This document shows, piece by piece, positions 7,878-15,674 of a DNA stretch of 64,000 bases (the first letter of the stretch is position 1; every line of letters starts with the position of its first letter). The stretch spans positions 1 through 64,000 of the forward strand of contig DVNK01000051.1 in NCBI GenBank assembly GCA_018714445.1. The letters are read 5' to 3'. The notes below the pieces were generated by a model. It saw only the letters and a program-made list of their open reading frames with translations, ran no database searches and had not been told where the DNA came from. The translations under genes were made by a program, and so were the position numbers. Origin of the DNA: Candidatus Fimadaptatus faecigallinarum. GTDB taxonomy: Bacteria > Bacillota > Clostridia > Christensenellales > Aristaeellaceae.

Positions 7878-10472
7878 TCATATTATAGGCCCATCCGCGT
7901 CCTTTGTCAATATCGGAACGTCCGGACATTTGAACTCATACGCGCCCGAACCGAAATCTTTACGGAAATCGCCCAGCTTAAACATGCACAGCGTGTTCTC
8001 GGGCACTTCCAGCTTTACCGCAAGCTCGTCATCTTCGCGCTTGAGCGCAATCGAGATGCGGCCGTACAGGCTGTCGTAATGGCAGCTCAGGTGATCCCAG
8101 TTCTCCGGCAGATGCGGCGCAACGCTGAAGCGCTTGTATCCCGCCATGCGCTCGTCGACATTTATGCCCGCCAATACTTCGACCATCCAGTCGAGTATGC
8201 AGCCATATGCATAGTGGTTGAACGAGTTCATGGCGTCGCTCCAGAAGGAGCCATCCGGCTTTATGCCATCCCAGTGTTCCCAGATAGTCGTCGCACCCTG
8301 TTTGACCGAGTACAGCCACGACGGGAACTCCTCGCGTTCAAGCAGCTTGAGCGCCACATCCAACCGCCCGTACCGGCTCAGCACATAGCACAGGTATGGC
8401 GTGCCCAGGAAGCCCGTCGTGAGATGATTGTCGTTGGTCTCGATGAGCTTGACCAGCGAATCCACTGTGCGCTGCACGGCGCCCTCGGGAACCAGGTCAA
8501 ACATCAGCGCCAACACGTGCGCAGTCTGCGTAGGCACAGCCAACCGACCGTTTGCCGTGAAGAACTCGCGCTTGAAGAAGTCCACTATATCGTTATGCAG
8601 GCGCATATAGTTGGCGCTCTCCGCGCTGTAACCCAGCACCTGCGCGGCCTTACTCATTATAAGCGTCGAGTAGGCATAGTATGCCGTCGCAGTCAGATCG
8701 TTGGGAGTCGCACCCAGATAGCTGCCTTCCTTGGCATCCAGTGCCAGCCAGTCACCATAGTGGAATCCGCTGTCCCAGTACACGCCCTTGTTGGCGACGC
8801 TGCGCACATGTTCTACCCACTTTTTCATCATCGGGTAGTTCTTCTTTAGTTCGCGCTTGTCGCCGTAGCAGATATAAAGCGTCCACGGGCAGATGGTCGC
8901 CGCGTCAGCCCAGCCGCACGCCGAATCGCCGTTTTTCAGCACATCGGGTATCACGTGCGGTATGCCGCCGTTTTCAAGCTGATCGCATGCCATGTCGTCC
9001 AGCCACTTGGAGTAGAACGCGCGCGTATCGTTCAAGAAACACGCTGTGCGAATAAACACCTGCGCGTCTCCGGTCCAGCCCAGCCGCTCGTCGCGCTGCG
9101 GGCAATCAGTGGGCACATCGACCGAGTTTCCCTTAAAACCCCAACGCACATTGCTTACCAACTGGTTTATAAGCGGATTGGAGCACTCGAAGTCACCGGT
9201 CGAAGCCATGTCCGAATCCAGCACTACGCCCTCAAAGTTGTCGCTCTGCGCAAACCCCGGGAACTCTATAACGCGTATGTACCTAAATCCCTGGAACGTG
9301 AAGTGCGGCTCGAAAACTTCCTCGCCATCGCCCGAAAGTATGTAGTTTATGTCGTTGCGCGCTTTACGCATGTTGGCGGTGTAGAAGTTACCGTCCTTGT
9401 CCAGCACCTCGGCAAAGCCCAGCCGTACTCTATCGCCCTTGGCGCCGCTCACGCGCACGCGCACAAAGCCTACCATGTTCTGGCCAAAGTCGAACACAGT
9501 CTCGCCGGCGGGCGTCTTGATCTTGGCTATGGGCTTGATTGTCTCCTGCGGGCGCACGAACTCACCGGTCTGCATAGTCATTATGCGCTTGTCCACGCGC
9601 ACCAGCTCGCACTTTACAAAGTGTCCGCCGTCAAGCGTATCGCACCAGCGCGGATCGGCCAGATTGGCGTCGTACGTCTCGCCGTGGTACAGCTCGCTAA
9701 ACGTTATCGGTCCCAGCCCGCTCTGCCAGTCCTCGCCGGTCTGTATCACCTGGCGACGGCCGTCGGCATAAGTTATATGGAGCTGTACAAACAGCGCGTT
9801 TTTCTTGCCAAACGTATTGCGGTTGTCCTGCCAGACCAGATCGCCCTTGTACCAGCCCGCTCCCACTACGGCGCCTACGACGTTTTGCCCCTGACGCAAC
9901 CGCTCAGTGACATCATATGCCTGAACCTGCAGGTGCTTGTTATACGAAAGGAAGCCCGGCGCAAAGTATGCGTCGCCGACCTTGCTGCCGTTCAAGTGGA
10001 AGTCATACATGCCCAGCGCAGTCACATACGCCTTGGCGTGAACCACCTCGCCATTGACGTCAAAGCCGTTTCGGAAGTATATGCCACACGAATCCTCAGG
10101 CTTATCCAACGGCGATGCTATGAAATCAGCATGGAATCCATCGGGATCAAATATGCCGGTTTCAAACGACGAGGTCGCCCATTCGCTCTTTTCGCGATGG
10201 TTGTCCTCAATGCGCACGCGGAACCAGTAACGCGTATCGGGCGCAAGCGGCTCACCACGATACTCGCAAAGCTGGCTCTGATCGCCTGAGAGCCGGCCGC
10301 TATCCCATACCAGCGACTCAAAGCTCTGATCCGTTGACAGCTGTATCTGATAACAGCTCTGAGCACACGCACGCGCATCGCTGTGAATCTTCCAACTGAA
10401 GCGCGGCTTATCGGTCGCAATGCCTATTGGCGAGGCAAAGTTTTCGCATTTTAAGTCGTAAATCGTAAGCAT
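7878..10472 (-). CDS. Alpha-L-rhamnosidase, GH78 family
   Basis: 864-aa glycoside hydrolase that would release terminal L-rhamnose from plant glycosides, rhamnogalacturonan or bacterial polysaccharides. N-terminal beta-domains (FSWKIHSDARACAQSCYQIQLS) are followed by the GH78 segments GAGWYKGDLVWQ, DFGQNMVGFVRVRV and DVPTDCPQRDERLGWTGDAQ, the last holding the conserved acidic catalytic region of the (alpha/alpha)6 barrel. C-terminal beta-sandwich: SVAPHLPENWDHLS. No signal peptide, so cytoplasmic. The start has an AGGAGGCACGCCA RBS and a TATAAT-like element at 10501-10506. The last codons carry the gcv promoter. Confidence 0.92.
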   Translation of the reverse strand: MLTIYDLKCENFASPIGIATDKPRFSWKIHSDARACAQSCYQIQLSTDQSFESLVWDSGRLSGDQSQLCEYRGEPLAPDTRYWFRVRIEDNHREKSEWATSSFETGIFDPDGFHADFIASPLDKPEDSCGIYFRNGFDVNGEVVHAKAYVTALGMYDFHLNGSKVGDAYFAPGFLSYNKHLQVQAYDVTERLRQGQNVVGAVVGAGWYKGDLVWQDNRNTFGKKNALFVQLHITYADGRRQVIQTGEDWQSGLGPITFSELYHGETYDANLADPRWCDTLDGGHFVKCELVRVDKRIMTMQTGEFVRPQETIKPIAKIKTPAGETVFDFGQNMVGFVRVRVSGAKGDRVRLGFAEVLDKDGNFYTANMRKARNDINYILSGDGEEVFEPHFTFQGFRYIRVIEFPGFAQSDNFEGVVLDSDMASTGDFECSNPLINQLVSNVRWGFKGNSVDVPTDCPQRDERLGWTGDAQVFIRTACFLNDTRAFYSKWLDDMACDQLENGGIPHVIPDVLKNGDSACGWADAATICPWTLYICYGDKRELKKNYPMMKKWVEHVRSVANKGVYWDSGFHYGDWLALDAKEGSYLGATPNDLTATAYYAYSTLIMSKAAQVLGYSAESANYMRLHNDIVDFFKREFFTANGRLAVPTQTAHVLALMFDLVPEGAVQRTVDSLVKLIETNDNHLTTGFLGTPYLCYVLSRYGRLDVALKLLEREEFPSWLYSVKQGATTIWEHWDGIKPDGSFWSDAMNSFNHYAYGCILDWMVEVLAGINVDERMAGYKRFSVAPHLPENWDHLSCHYDSLYGRISIALKREDDELAVKLEVPENTLCMFKLGDFRKDFGSGAYEFKCPDVPILTKDADGPII
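7882..7910 (-). promoter_or_regulatory. Consensus sigma-A promoter of the gcv operon
   Basis: On the minus strand TTGACA - 17 bp - TATAAT, a perfect consensus. It lies inside the last eleven codons of the GH78 gene, so the promoter is embedded in coding sequence. Predicted start of transcription is near 7875, ~55 nt before aptamer I. Confidence 0.9.
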
Positions 10473-10638
10473 TGGCGTGCCTCCTGTATTTTATATGTAG
10501 ATTATAGCACATGCTTTTCGCGTTTGCCAGCGCATTTTACAACTTGTGGCAGAATTGCGGAAAATTCGCTTGACCATAGGCATCATTGGGTGTGCAAAAG
10601 CCGTGCCCGATCATTCATGCATCTGCTTCGCGCAACGC

Positions 10639-10668
10639 AAAAAAGAACCGCCCACATACAGGCGGCTC
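10639..10668 (-). terminator. Terminator of the lepB-cobO run
   Basis: On the minus strand GAGCCGCC TGTATGT GGGCGGTTC followed by six T; a strong intrinsic terminator just after the adenosyltransferase gene. Confidence 0.85.
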
Positions 10669-10673
10669 TACCA

Positions 10674-11201
10674 TCAATACTCTATTCCTCTGCGCGCTGC
10701 TATGCCCTGATCCATCGGGTGGCGCAACATGCGCATTTCTGTCACGTAATCGCACACGGCTATCAGCTCATCGCCCGCGCCGCGACCCGTAAGCACAATC
10801 TCCAACCCCGGACGCCGCGACCTGACCAGTTCACACAATTCGTTCTGGCTGAATGCGCCCAGATATGTCGCGCTCAGCGCTTCATCCAATATGAGCATCT
10901 GTGCGCTGCCGGATGCGCATTCTGTCCGCGCTCGCTCGAACAGCTCGCGCTGCGCCTGCGTATATTCGGCGCGCTCGACATCGTTCATGTCCCACACAAA
11001 CTTATCGCAGTCGGTGAGCGCACGCTCGAACTCCACGCCCAACGACTCCAGTTGCCGCTGCTCTCCAGTGGGTTGTTGCTTCATGAACTGCATCACGCGC
11101 ACTCGCATGCCGCACCCACGCGCTCTGACTGCCAGTCCCATCGCCGCGGTGGTCTTGCCCTTGCCGTCGCCGGTATACAGATGTGCCAGCGCTATGCTCA
11201 T
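10674..11201 (-). CDS. cobO: Cob(I)yrinic acid a,c-diamide / cob(I)alamin adenosyltransferase (CobA/CobO/BtuR type)
   Basis: 175-aa P-loop enzyme that adds the 5'-deoxyadenosyl ligand to reduced corrinoids, needed for coenzyme B12. The Walker A motif YTGDGKGKTTAAMG is at residues 9-22, followed by MQFMKQ and the LILDEA Walker B region. No other cobalamin genes are nearby, so it may serve salvage. Its ATG overlaps the upstream signal peptidase stop by 4 nt (ATGA), giving translational coupling of two unrelated functions. Confidence 0.92.
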   Translation of the reverse strand: MSIALAHLYTGDGKGKTTAAMGLAVRARGCGMRVRVMQFMKQQPTGEQRQLESLGVEFERALTDCDKFVWDMNDVERAEYTQAQRELFERARTECASGSAQMLILDEALSATYLGAFSQNELCELVRSRRPGLEIVLTGRGAGDELIAVCDYVTEMRMLRHPMDQGIAARRGIEY

Positions 11202-11860
11202 TGCGCATCCTCCGTGTACTGCTGTTCGACGGTGCCCGCACGATCAAACGGATAGAACAGGTACCGCACGCGGCCCACTATCTGCGAGCGGCTCAGCGGC
11301 CCCACTGAACGCGAGTCATTTGAATTGGCGCGATTGTCGCCCATCACAAAGTACTCGTCTTCGCCCAACGTTATTGGGCCAAAGTCGCGCGTTGTCGGAT
11401 ATGAGATGAAGTCTTCATCCAGCGCTTCGCCATTTAAATATGTAACTCCGCCCCTTATCTCAAGCGTATCGCCCGGCAGGGCTATCAGGCGCTTGATATA
11501 GTTCTCCTTGGAGTTCGGATAGTGGCAGATCACGACCGTGCCACGCTCGGGTTCGCCGATCAGATAGTCAAACTTGGTCACAAACACGCGGTCGCCAGTA
11601 AACAGCGTATCATTCATCGAAGGGCCGTCTACCACTATCGGCTCGAACACATACGAGCGCACCAGGAACACAACTGCCAGCGTGCAGACGATCAGTACCA
11701 GCCAATCGCGCGTCTCCTTGACGATCTTCTTCCTGCGCTCAGCCTTGCGCTTGAGCTCGCCTTCATCCTCGGCCAGCTCGAGCAGCTTCTTGGGCGCTTC
11801 TGCGCCTTCATCTTGCGGCTCAGGCTTTTGTTGATTTTCGAGCTCAGGCTTGTTATCCAT
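11198..11860 (-). CDS. lepB: Signal peptidase I, copy 1
   Basis: 220-aa type I signal peptidase. It has a charged Lys/Glu-rich N-terminal tail of ~50 residues, one membrane segment (WLVLIVCTLAVVFLVRSYVF), then the catalytic serine box (VDGPSMNDTL), the catalytic lysine box (YIKRLIALPGD) and box E (VMGDNRANSNDSR). All catalytic residues are present. It would cleave signal peptides of exported proteins on the outer face of the membrane. First of three adjacent paralogues, separated from copy 2 by 87 bp. Confidence 0.93.
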   Translation of the reverse strand: MDNKPELENQQKPEPQDEGAEAPKKLLELAEDEGELKRKAERRKKIVKETRDWLVLIVCTLAVVFLVRSYVFEPIVVDGPSMNDTLFTGDRVFVTKFDYLIGEPERGTVVICHYPNSKENYIKRLIALPGDTLEIRGGVTYLNGEALDEDFISYPTTRDFGPITLGEDEYFVMGDNRANSNDSRSVGPLSRSQIVGRVRYLFYPFDRAGTVEQQYTEDAQ

Positions 11861-11947
11861 ACGAATACTTCCTTTCGCAATGCTGTATCATATATCGTCT
11901 TGCGCGCCACCGCGCAACCATGTCCCGTAAAAGTGCTTTGGCAGTAC

Positions 11948-12439
11948 TCACAGCCGCCAGCCGATCCGGCCCGCACGCGCAATCGGCCATATCCTCAACA
12001 CCGCTACCGCGCGAATATCCCGCGCACGCAACGGCCCCACGGATCGACTGTCCCGCGAATTAGTCCTGTTATCACCTAGCACAAAGTACTGACCCGCACC
12101 AAGTTCAATCGGCCCGAATCTACGCCGGGTAATCCGCGTGACATACCCTTCGTGCAATTGCCGGCCGTCTATGAACAATTCGCCGTCGTGCAACTCAAGC
12201 TTTTCGCCCGGCAGCCCAATCAGCCGCTTTATATAGTACCGCCGCTCGTTAGGGTATCGGCATATTACGACGTCTCCGCGCCGCAGCCGCCCCAACCGCG
12301 CCGGCAGTTTGAGCGATATCAGCCTGTCGCCGCTATGCAATGTCTCGCGCATCGAGTCGCCCTTGACGCACACCGGCAGCACAACCAGCCATCGCAACAG
12401 CGCCGCAATACTGAGCGCCAGCACAACATCAAACCACAT
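11948..12439 (-). CDS. lepB: Signal peptidase I, copy 2 (short form)
   Basis: ~163-aa type I signal peptidase with almost no cytoplasmic tail. One membrane helix (VVLALSIAALLRWLVVLPV), serine box KGDSMRETL, lysine box YIKRLIGLPGE and box E VLGDNRTNSRDSR are intact. The ATG at 12439 is preferred over the ORF start at 12490, because the longer form would overlap copy 3 by 29 nt and shows no RBS; the ATG has only a weak upstream AAGCAGG. It has diverged from copies 1 and 3, so it may have different substrates. Confidence 0.88.
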   Translation of the reverse strand: MWFDVVLALSIAALLRWLVVLPVCVKGDSMRETLHSGDRLISLKLPARLGRLRRGDVVICRYPNERRYYIKRLIGLPGEKLELHDGELFIDGRQLHEGYVTRITRRRFGPIELGAGQYFVLGDNRTNSRDSRSVGPLRARDIRAVAVLRIWPIARAGRIGWRL

Positions 12440-12461
12440 CGCGCTCAAACCTGCTTCCGCA

Positions 12462-13346
12462 CTAATTGGCCACCTCGCGCACAGCGTCAAACGGGTACAC
12501 TACCCATCGCACGCGCCCAACCATATCATCGGCACGCAGCGTGCCCACGTCGCTGGCACGACTATCGTGGCTTATCGCGCGATTGTCGCCCAGCAGCATG
12601 TACTGTCCATCGCCTATGAGCACCGGACCATAGTCTTCCGTGGCCGCAAACTCGACGTAGCTCTCGGCGATCTGCGCGCCGTTTACGTAAGTGCATCCGT
12701 CCCTTATCTCAAACTCGTCACCCGGCAACGCTATGACGCGCTTTATAAACGTGCCGTCGCGGTTGGGATATCGGCATACCACTACGTCGCCACGCGCTGG
12801 TTCGGCGGTCAAATAGTCAAAGCGCGTGACCAACAGCACCTCGCCGCTTGCAAGCGTGGGACTCATTGACGGACCTTCGACGCGCACCAGTTCGAACACA
12901 AACCCGCGCACGACAAACCCCACCAACGCTGCAAGCGCCAGTGTGACGACCCATGACCCAATCTCGCGCCATACGCGCCGGCTGTGCGTTGATCTGCGCG
13001 CTCTGCGCCGCGCATGCTCAGCGCCATGAGGCGCAGGCGTCCGTTTACGGCGGGCCTGAGTTCGCGGCGTACTTTGAGCCGGTGCAGGCCGTGCACTGCG
13101 TGAAGCGTGGCCGACTCCCTCGTTATACACATAAGCCGGGCGCGAATCCGATCTGCGTTGCCCAGCTTGTGCATCTCCCGAAGCTGTACGCGACCGCACT
13201 GACGTTTCGGCCTGACGTTGACCTCGATCAGGCCGCGCGCCACGGTGTCGCGACACATAGCCCAGTTCGTCTGCGCCAGATCCATGGGGCAAGCTCCGAC
13301 TGCGCGCCGCGCTCTGTGCACCCCGCGTCGGTTCACGCGCGTTCAT
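12462..13346 (-). CDS. lepB: Signal peptidase I, copy 3, with long basic N-terminal extension
   Basis: ~294-aa type I signal peptidase. The catalytic part is complete: EGPSMSPTL (Ser), FIKRVIALPGD (Lys), LLGDNRAISHDSR (box E), with a membrane segment WVVTLALAALVGFVVRGFVF. Ahead of it is an unusual low-complexity extension of ~130 residues rich in Arg, Ser, Ala and Pro, predicted disordered and cytoplasmic. Start: GGAGGCGG precedes two consecutive ATGs (13349 and 13346) that overlap the end of the DUF951 gene by about 13-16 nt; the second gives better spacing. No ATG lies between this start and the helix, so the tail is either real or the start is a non-ATG codon further in. Confidence 0.85.
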   Translation of the reverse strand: MNAREPTRGAQSAARSRSLPHGSGADELGYVSRHRGARPDRGQRQAETSVRSRTASGDAQAGQRRSDSRPAYVYNEGVGHASRSARPAPAQSTPRTQARRKRTPAPHGAEHARRRARRSTHSRRVWREIGSWVVTLALAALVGFVVRGFVFELVRVEGPSMSPTLASGEVLLVTRFDYLTAEPARGDVVVCRYPNRDGTFIKRVIALPGDEFEIRDGCTYVNGAQIAESYVEFAATEDYGPVLIGDGQYMLLGDNRAISHDSRASDVGTLRADDMVGRVRWVVYPFDAVREVAN

Positions 13347-13539
13347 CATCCGCCTCCGATGCGTGCTGCACGAGCTTCCTGACCCGCTTTTCAAACTCGG
13401 CGCGGTCTAGCATGACCAGTCGCCCGCAGCCCTGACAGCGTATCTTTACGTCCGCACCCGTGCGCACTATCGTCCATTTATCGCTGCCGCACGGATGCGC
13501 CTTGCGCATCTGGACCACATCGCCTAACGCTATCAGCAT
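13333..13539 (-). CDS. DUF951 family protein
   Basis: 68-aa small protein beginning MLIALGDVVQMRKAHPCGSDKW with a CQGCGR pair; this pattern (DVVxxKKxHPCG ... CxGCG) defines DUF951, a short protein of Firmicutes of unknown function, possibly metal-binding through its three cysteines. In many Clostridia it sits near housekeeping genes. Here it leads the signal peptidase run and has its own promoter. Confidence 0.88.
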   Translation of the reverse strand: MLIALGDVVQMRKAHPCGSDKWTIVRTGADVKIRCQGCGRLVMLDRAEFEKRVRKLVQHASEADDERA

Positions 13540-13593
13540 CCATTACACCTCGCAACAGTACGGGCCGCCGCATCCATACGGCAGCCACTTGCA

Positions 13594-13622
13594 ATTATAG
13601 ACCGTGATATCAGTATATTCAA
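13594..13622 (-). promoter_or_regulatory. Promoter for DUF951-lepB operon
   Basis: Minus strand TTGAAT - 17 bp - TATAAT, ~55 nt upstream of the DUF951 start. Confidence 0.75.
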
Positions 13623-13694
13623 GTGTTTTTGTGTTATGAAGCAGGTACATACTTTCGCGCATATCGCCGCTCGCGCCACATTTGCGCCACAGTA

Positions 13695-15452
13695 TCACAC
13701 ATTATGCGCTTCGCCATTGTAAACATAGCCGCTCATCGGATCGAGCGTTATGGTCGTGCCGGTGCGCAATACCGAGCAGGCATTCTCAGCCGAATGTATG
13801 ACCGGTATTTCAAGCGTCAAGGCGGCAATCGACGCATGGCATGCCGAGCCTTCGCACTCGACTATGACGCCCGACGCCCGACGCAGATACGGCAGGAAAC
13901 TGTTATCAGTCTGCTTGGCGACGAGTATATCGCCCGGGGTAAAGTTGCTCGCCGCCTCAGCCAGCGTATGCGCAACGCATACCCGCCCTACGACCGGCTC
14001 ATCGCCTATGCCGCGTCCACGCAGCAACACGTCGCCTATAACATGCACCTTTATCAGATTCGTGGTGCCGCTCATGCCCACCGGCACGCCTGCCGTGATT
14101 ATAGCCACGTCGCCCACATTCAAAAAGCCGTGCGCCAGCGCCGCGTCTATCGAGCGCGACACCATTTCATCGGTATTGTCGCTGTGCTGTACCAGCAGCG
14201 ACATCACGCCCCACACGCAGGCCAACTGATTATAGACGCGTTGATTCTCGGTAGTGGCAATAAGCGTACACGCCGGACGGTACTTCGACACCTTGCGCGC
14301 AGTCGAACCGCGATGCGTGGGCGTGATTATGGCCGCCGCATTGAGGTCAGCGGCTATCGTAGTGCAGGCATAGCTGACCGCGTTGGTTATTGAGAAGTTG
14401 ACGTCAAAGCTCTCCTGAACGCCCTTGGGCTCGGAGTTGCGGTGAGCTTCGGTGTGATTGGCTATGCGCACCATCGTCTTGAGCGCCTCCAGAGGATACC
14501 GGCCTGATGCCGTCTCTCCGGACAGCATGATGCAGTCCGTGCCATCCAGTATCGAATTGGCTACGTCGGAAACCTCGGCGCGCGTCGGACGCGGGTTGCG
14601 TATCATGGAATCAAGCATCTGAGTCGCGGTGATTACAGGCTTGCCCAGGTGATTGCACTTGGATATCATGTTCTTTTGAATCAGCGGTACCTCCTGTATC
14701 GGCACCTCAACGCCCAGATCGCCACGCGCGACCATCAAACCATCGGCAAGCGTAATTATCTCGTCTACGTTTTGCACGCCCTCTTCGTTTTCGATTTTGG
14801 CGTATATCTGCACGTCTTCGCTGCCGGTTTCCTCAATCACATGCCTGAGTTCCAGCACGTCCGCCGCCTTGCGCACGAATGACGCTGCGATAAGATCTAT
14901 GCCCATTTTGCAGCCGAACTTTATGTCGTCGACATCCCGCTCAGTCACCGCCGGCAGGTTCAGCTTTACGCCCGGTACGTTTATGCCCTTGTGATTGCTT
15001 ATCACGCCGCCATTGAGCACATTGCAGATTATGCGATTTCGGTCTATCTCCTCGACCGTCATCTCGACCAAACCATCGTCTATCAGTATGCGCGAGTCCT
15101 GACTCACATCCTTGCAGAGGTTGTCATAGGTTATGCAGGCGTAGTCCTTCGTGCCGGGTATGTCCTCGCCGCAGATCAGCGTAAACTTCTGTCCGGGCTC
15201 GAGTTGCACGCTGTCACCTTCGAAGTTGCGCAGCCGTATTTCGGGACCCTTGGTATCCAGCATGATCGCCAGCGGCACACCCTTTTCGGCGCGCAGTCGT
15301 TTGAGCAGTTCAATGGTCTCGCCGTGCGACGCATGGTCGCCGTGGCTCATGTTCAGTCGCGCGACGTTCATGCCCGCGTCTATCAGCGCGCGCAACATCT
15401 GCTCGGAACGGCTCGCCGGGCCGATAGTGCAAATTATCTTAGTCTTTCTCAC
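13695..15452 (-). CDS. pyk: Pyruvate kinase with C-terminal PEP-utilising domain
   Basis: 585-aa glycolytic enzyme converting PEP and ADP to pyruvate and ATP. The N-terminus MRKTKIICTIGPASRS and segments MLDTKGPEIR, KIENEEGVQN, MVARGDLGVEVP and ATQMLDSMIRNPRPTRAEVSDVANSI are diagnostic. Residues ~480-585 form the extra PEP-utiliser domain (ECEGSACHASIAA, with the conserved histidine) known from Bacillus and Clostridia enzymes. The start is set at GTG 15452, 9 nt after AGAGG, rather than the ATG at 15461 that directly abuts the RBS. Confidence 0.95.
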   Translation of the reverse strand: MRKTKIICTIGPASRSEQMLRALIDAGMNVARLNMSHGDHASHGETIELLKRLRAEKGVPLAIMLDTKGPEIRLRNFEGDSVQLEPGQKFTLICGEDIPGTKDYACITYDNLCKDVSQDSRILIDDGLVEMTVEEIDRNRIICNVLNGGVISNHKGINVPGVKLNLPAVTERDVDDIKFGCKMGIDLIAASFVRKAADVLELRHVIEETGSEDVQIYAKIENEEGVQNVDEIITLADGLMVARGDLGVEVPIQEVPLIQKNMISKCNHLGKPVITATQMLDSMIRNPRPTRAEVSDVANSILDGTDCIMLSGETASGRYPLEALKTMVRIANHTEAHRNSEPKGVQESFDVNFSITNAVSYACTTIAADLNAAAIITPTHRGSTARKVSKYRPACTLIATTENQRVYNQLACVWGVMSLLVQHSDNTDEMVSRSIDAALAHGFLNVGDVAIITAGVPVGMSGTTNLIKVHVIGDVLLRGRGIGDEPVVGRVCVAHTLAEAASNFTPGDILVAKQTDNSFLPYLRRASGVIVECEGSACHASIAALTLEIPVIHSAENACSVLRTGTTITLDPMSGYVYNGEAHNV

Positions 15453-15485
15453 GCAAACCATCCTCTACGTTCTGAATTCAGAGAT

Positions 15486-15495
15486 ATTATATCAG
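15486..15495 (-). promoter_or_regulatory. Extended -10 promoter of pyk
   Basis: Minus strand CTGATATAAT: a TGnTATAAT extended -10 element about 30 nt before the pyk start, with only a weak -35 (TGTTAA at 17 bp). Confidence 0.6.
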
Positions 15496-15632
15496 AAATT
15501 TGTGCAAATTAACAGCGCAAATTGGCAAATCTCATCGATTTGCCGTATGCACGGCAATTTTACGCCATTTGTCGATGGCCCTTGCCTTAGGCAGCGATAT
15601 GTATTATAATCCAAGTCTGGGACTCGAACAGC

Positions 15633-15666
15633 AAAAGGCGGCGGCCAGATGAACTCCGACCGCCGC
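15633..15666 (-). terminator. Terminator after aldo/keto reductase
   Basis: Minus strand GCGGCGGTC - 11 nt loop - GGCCGCCGC followed by CTTTTGC, 9 nt after the stop codon. Confidence 0.7.
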
Positions 15667-15674
15667 GCGGCATG

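Noticed and set aside
8955-10289. 444-aa ORF antisense to the rhamnosidase
   Set aside because: Shadow ORF caused by high GC; the minus-strand frame has unmistakable GH78 motifs.
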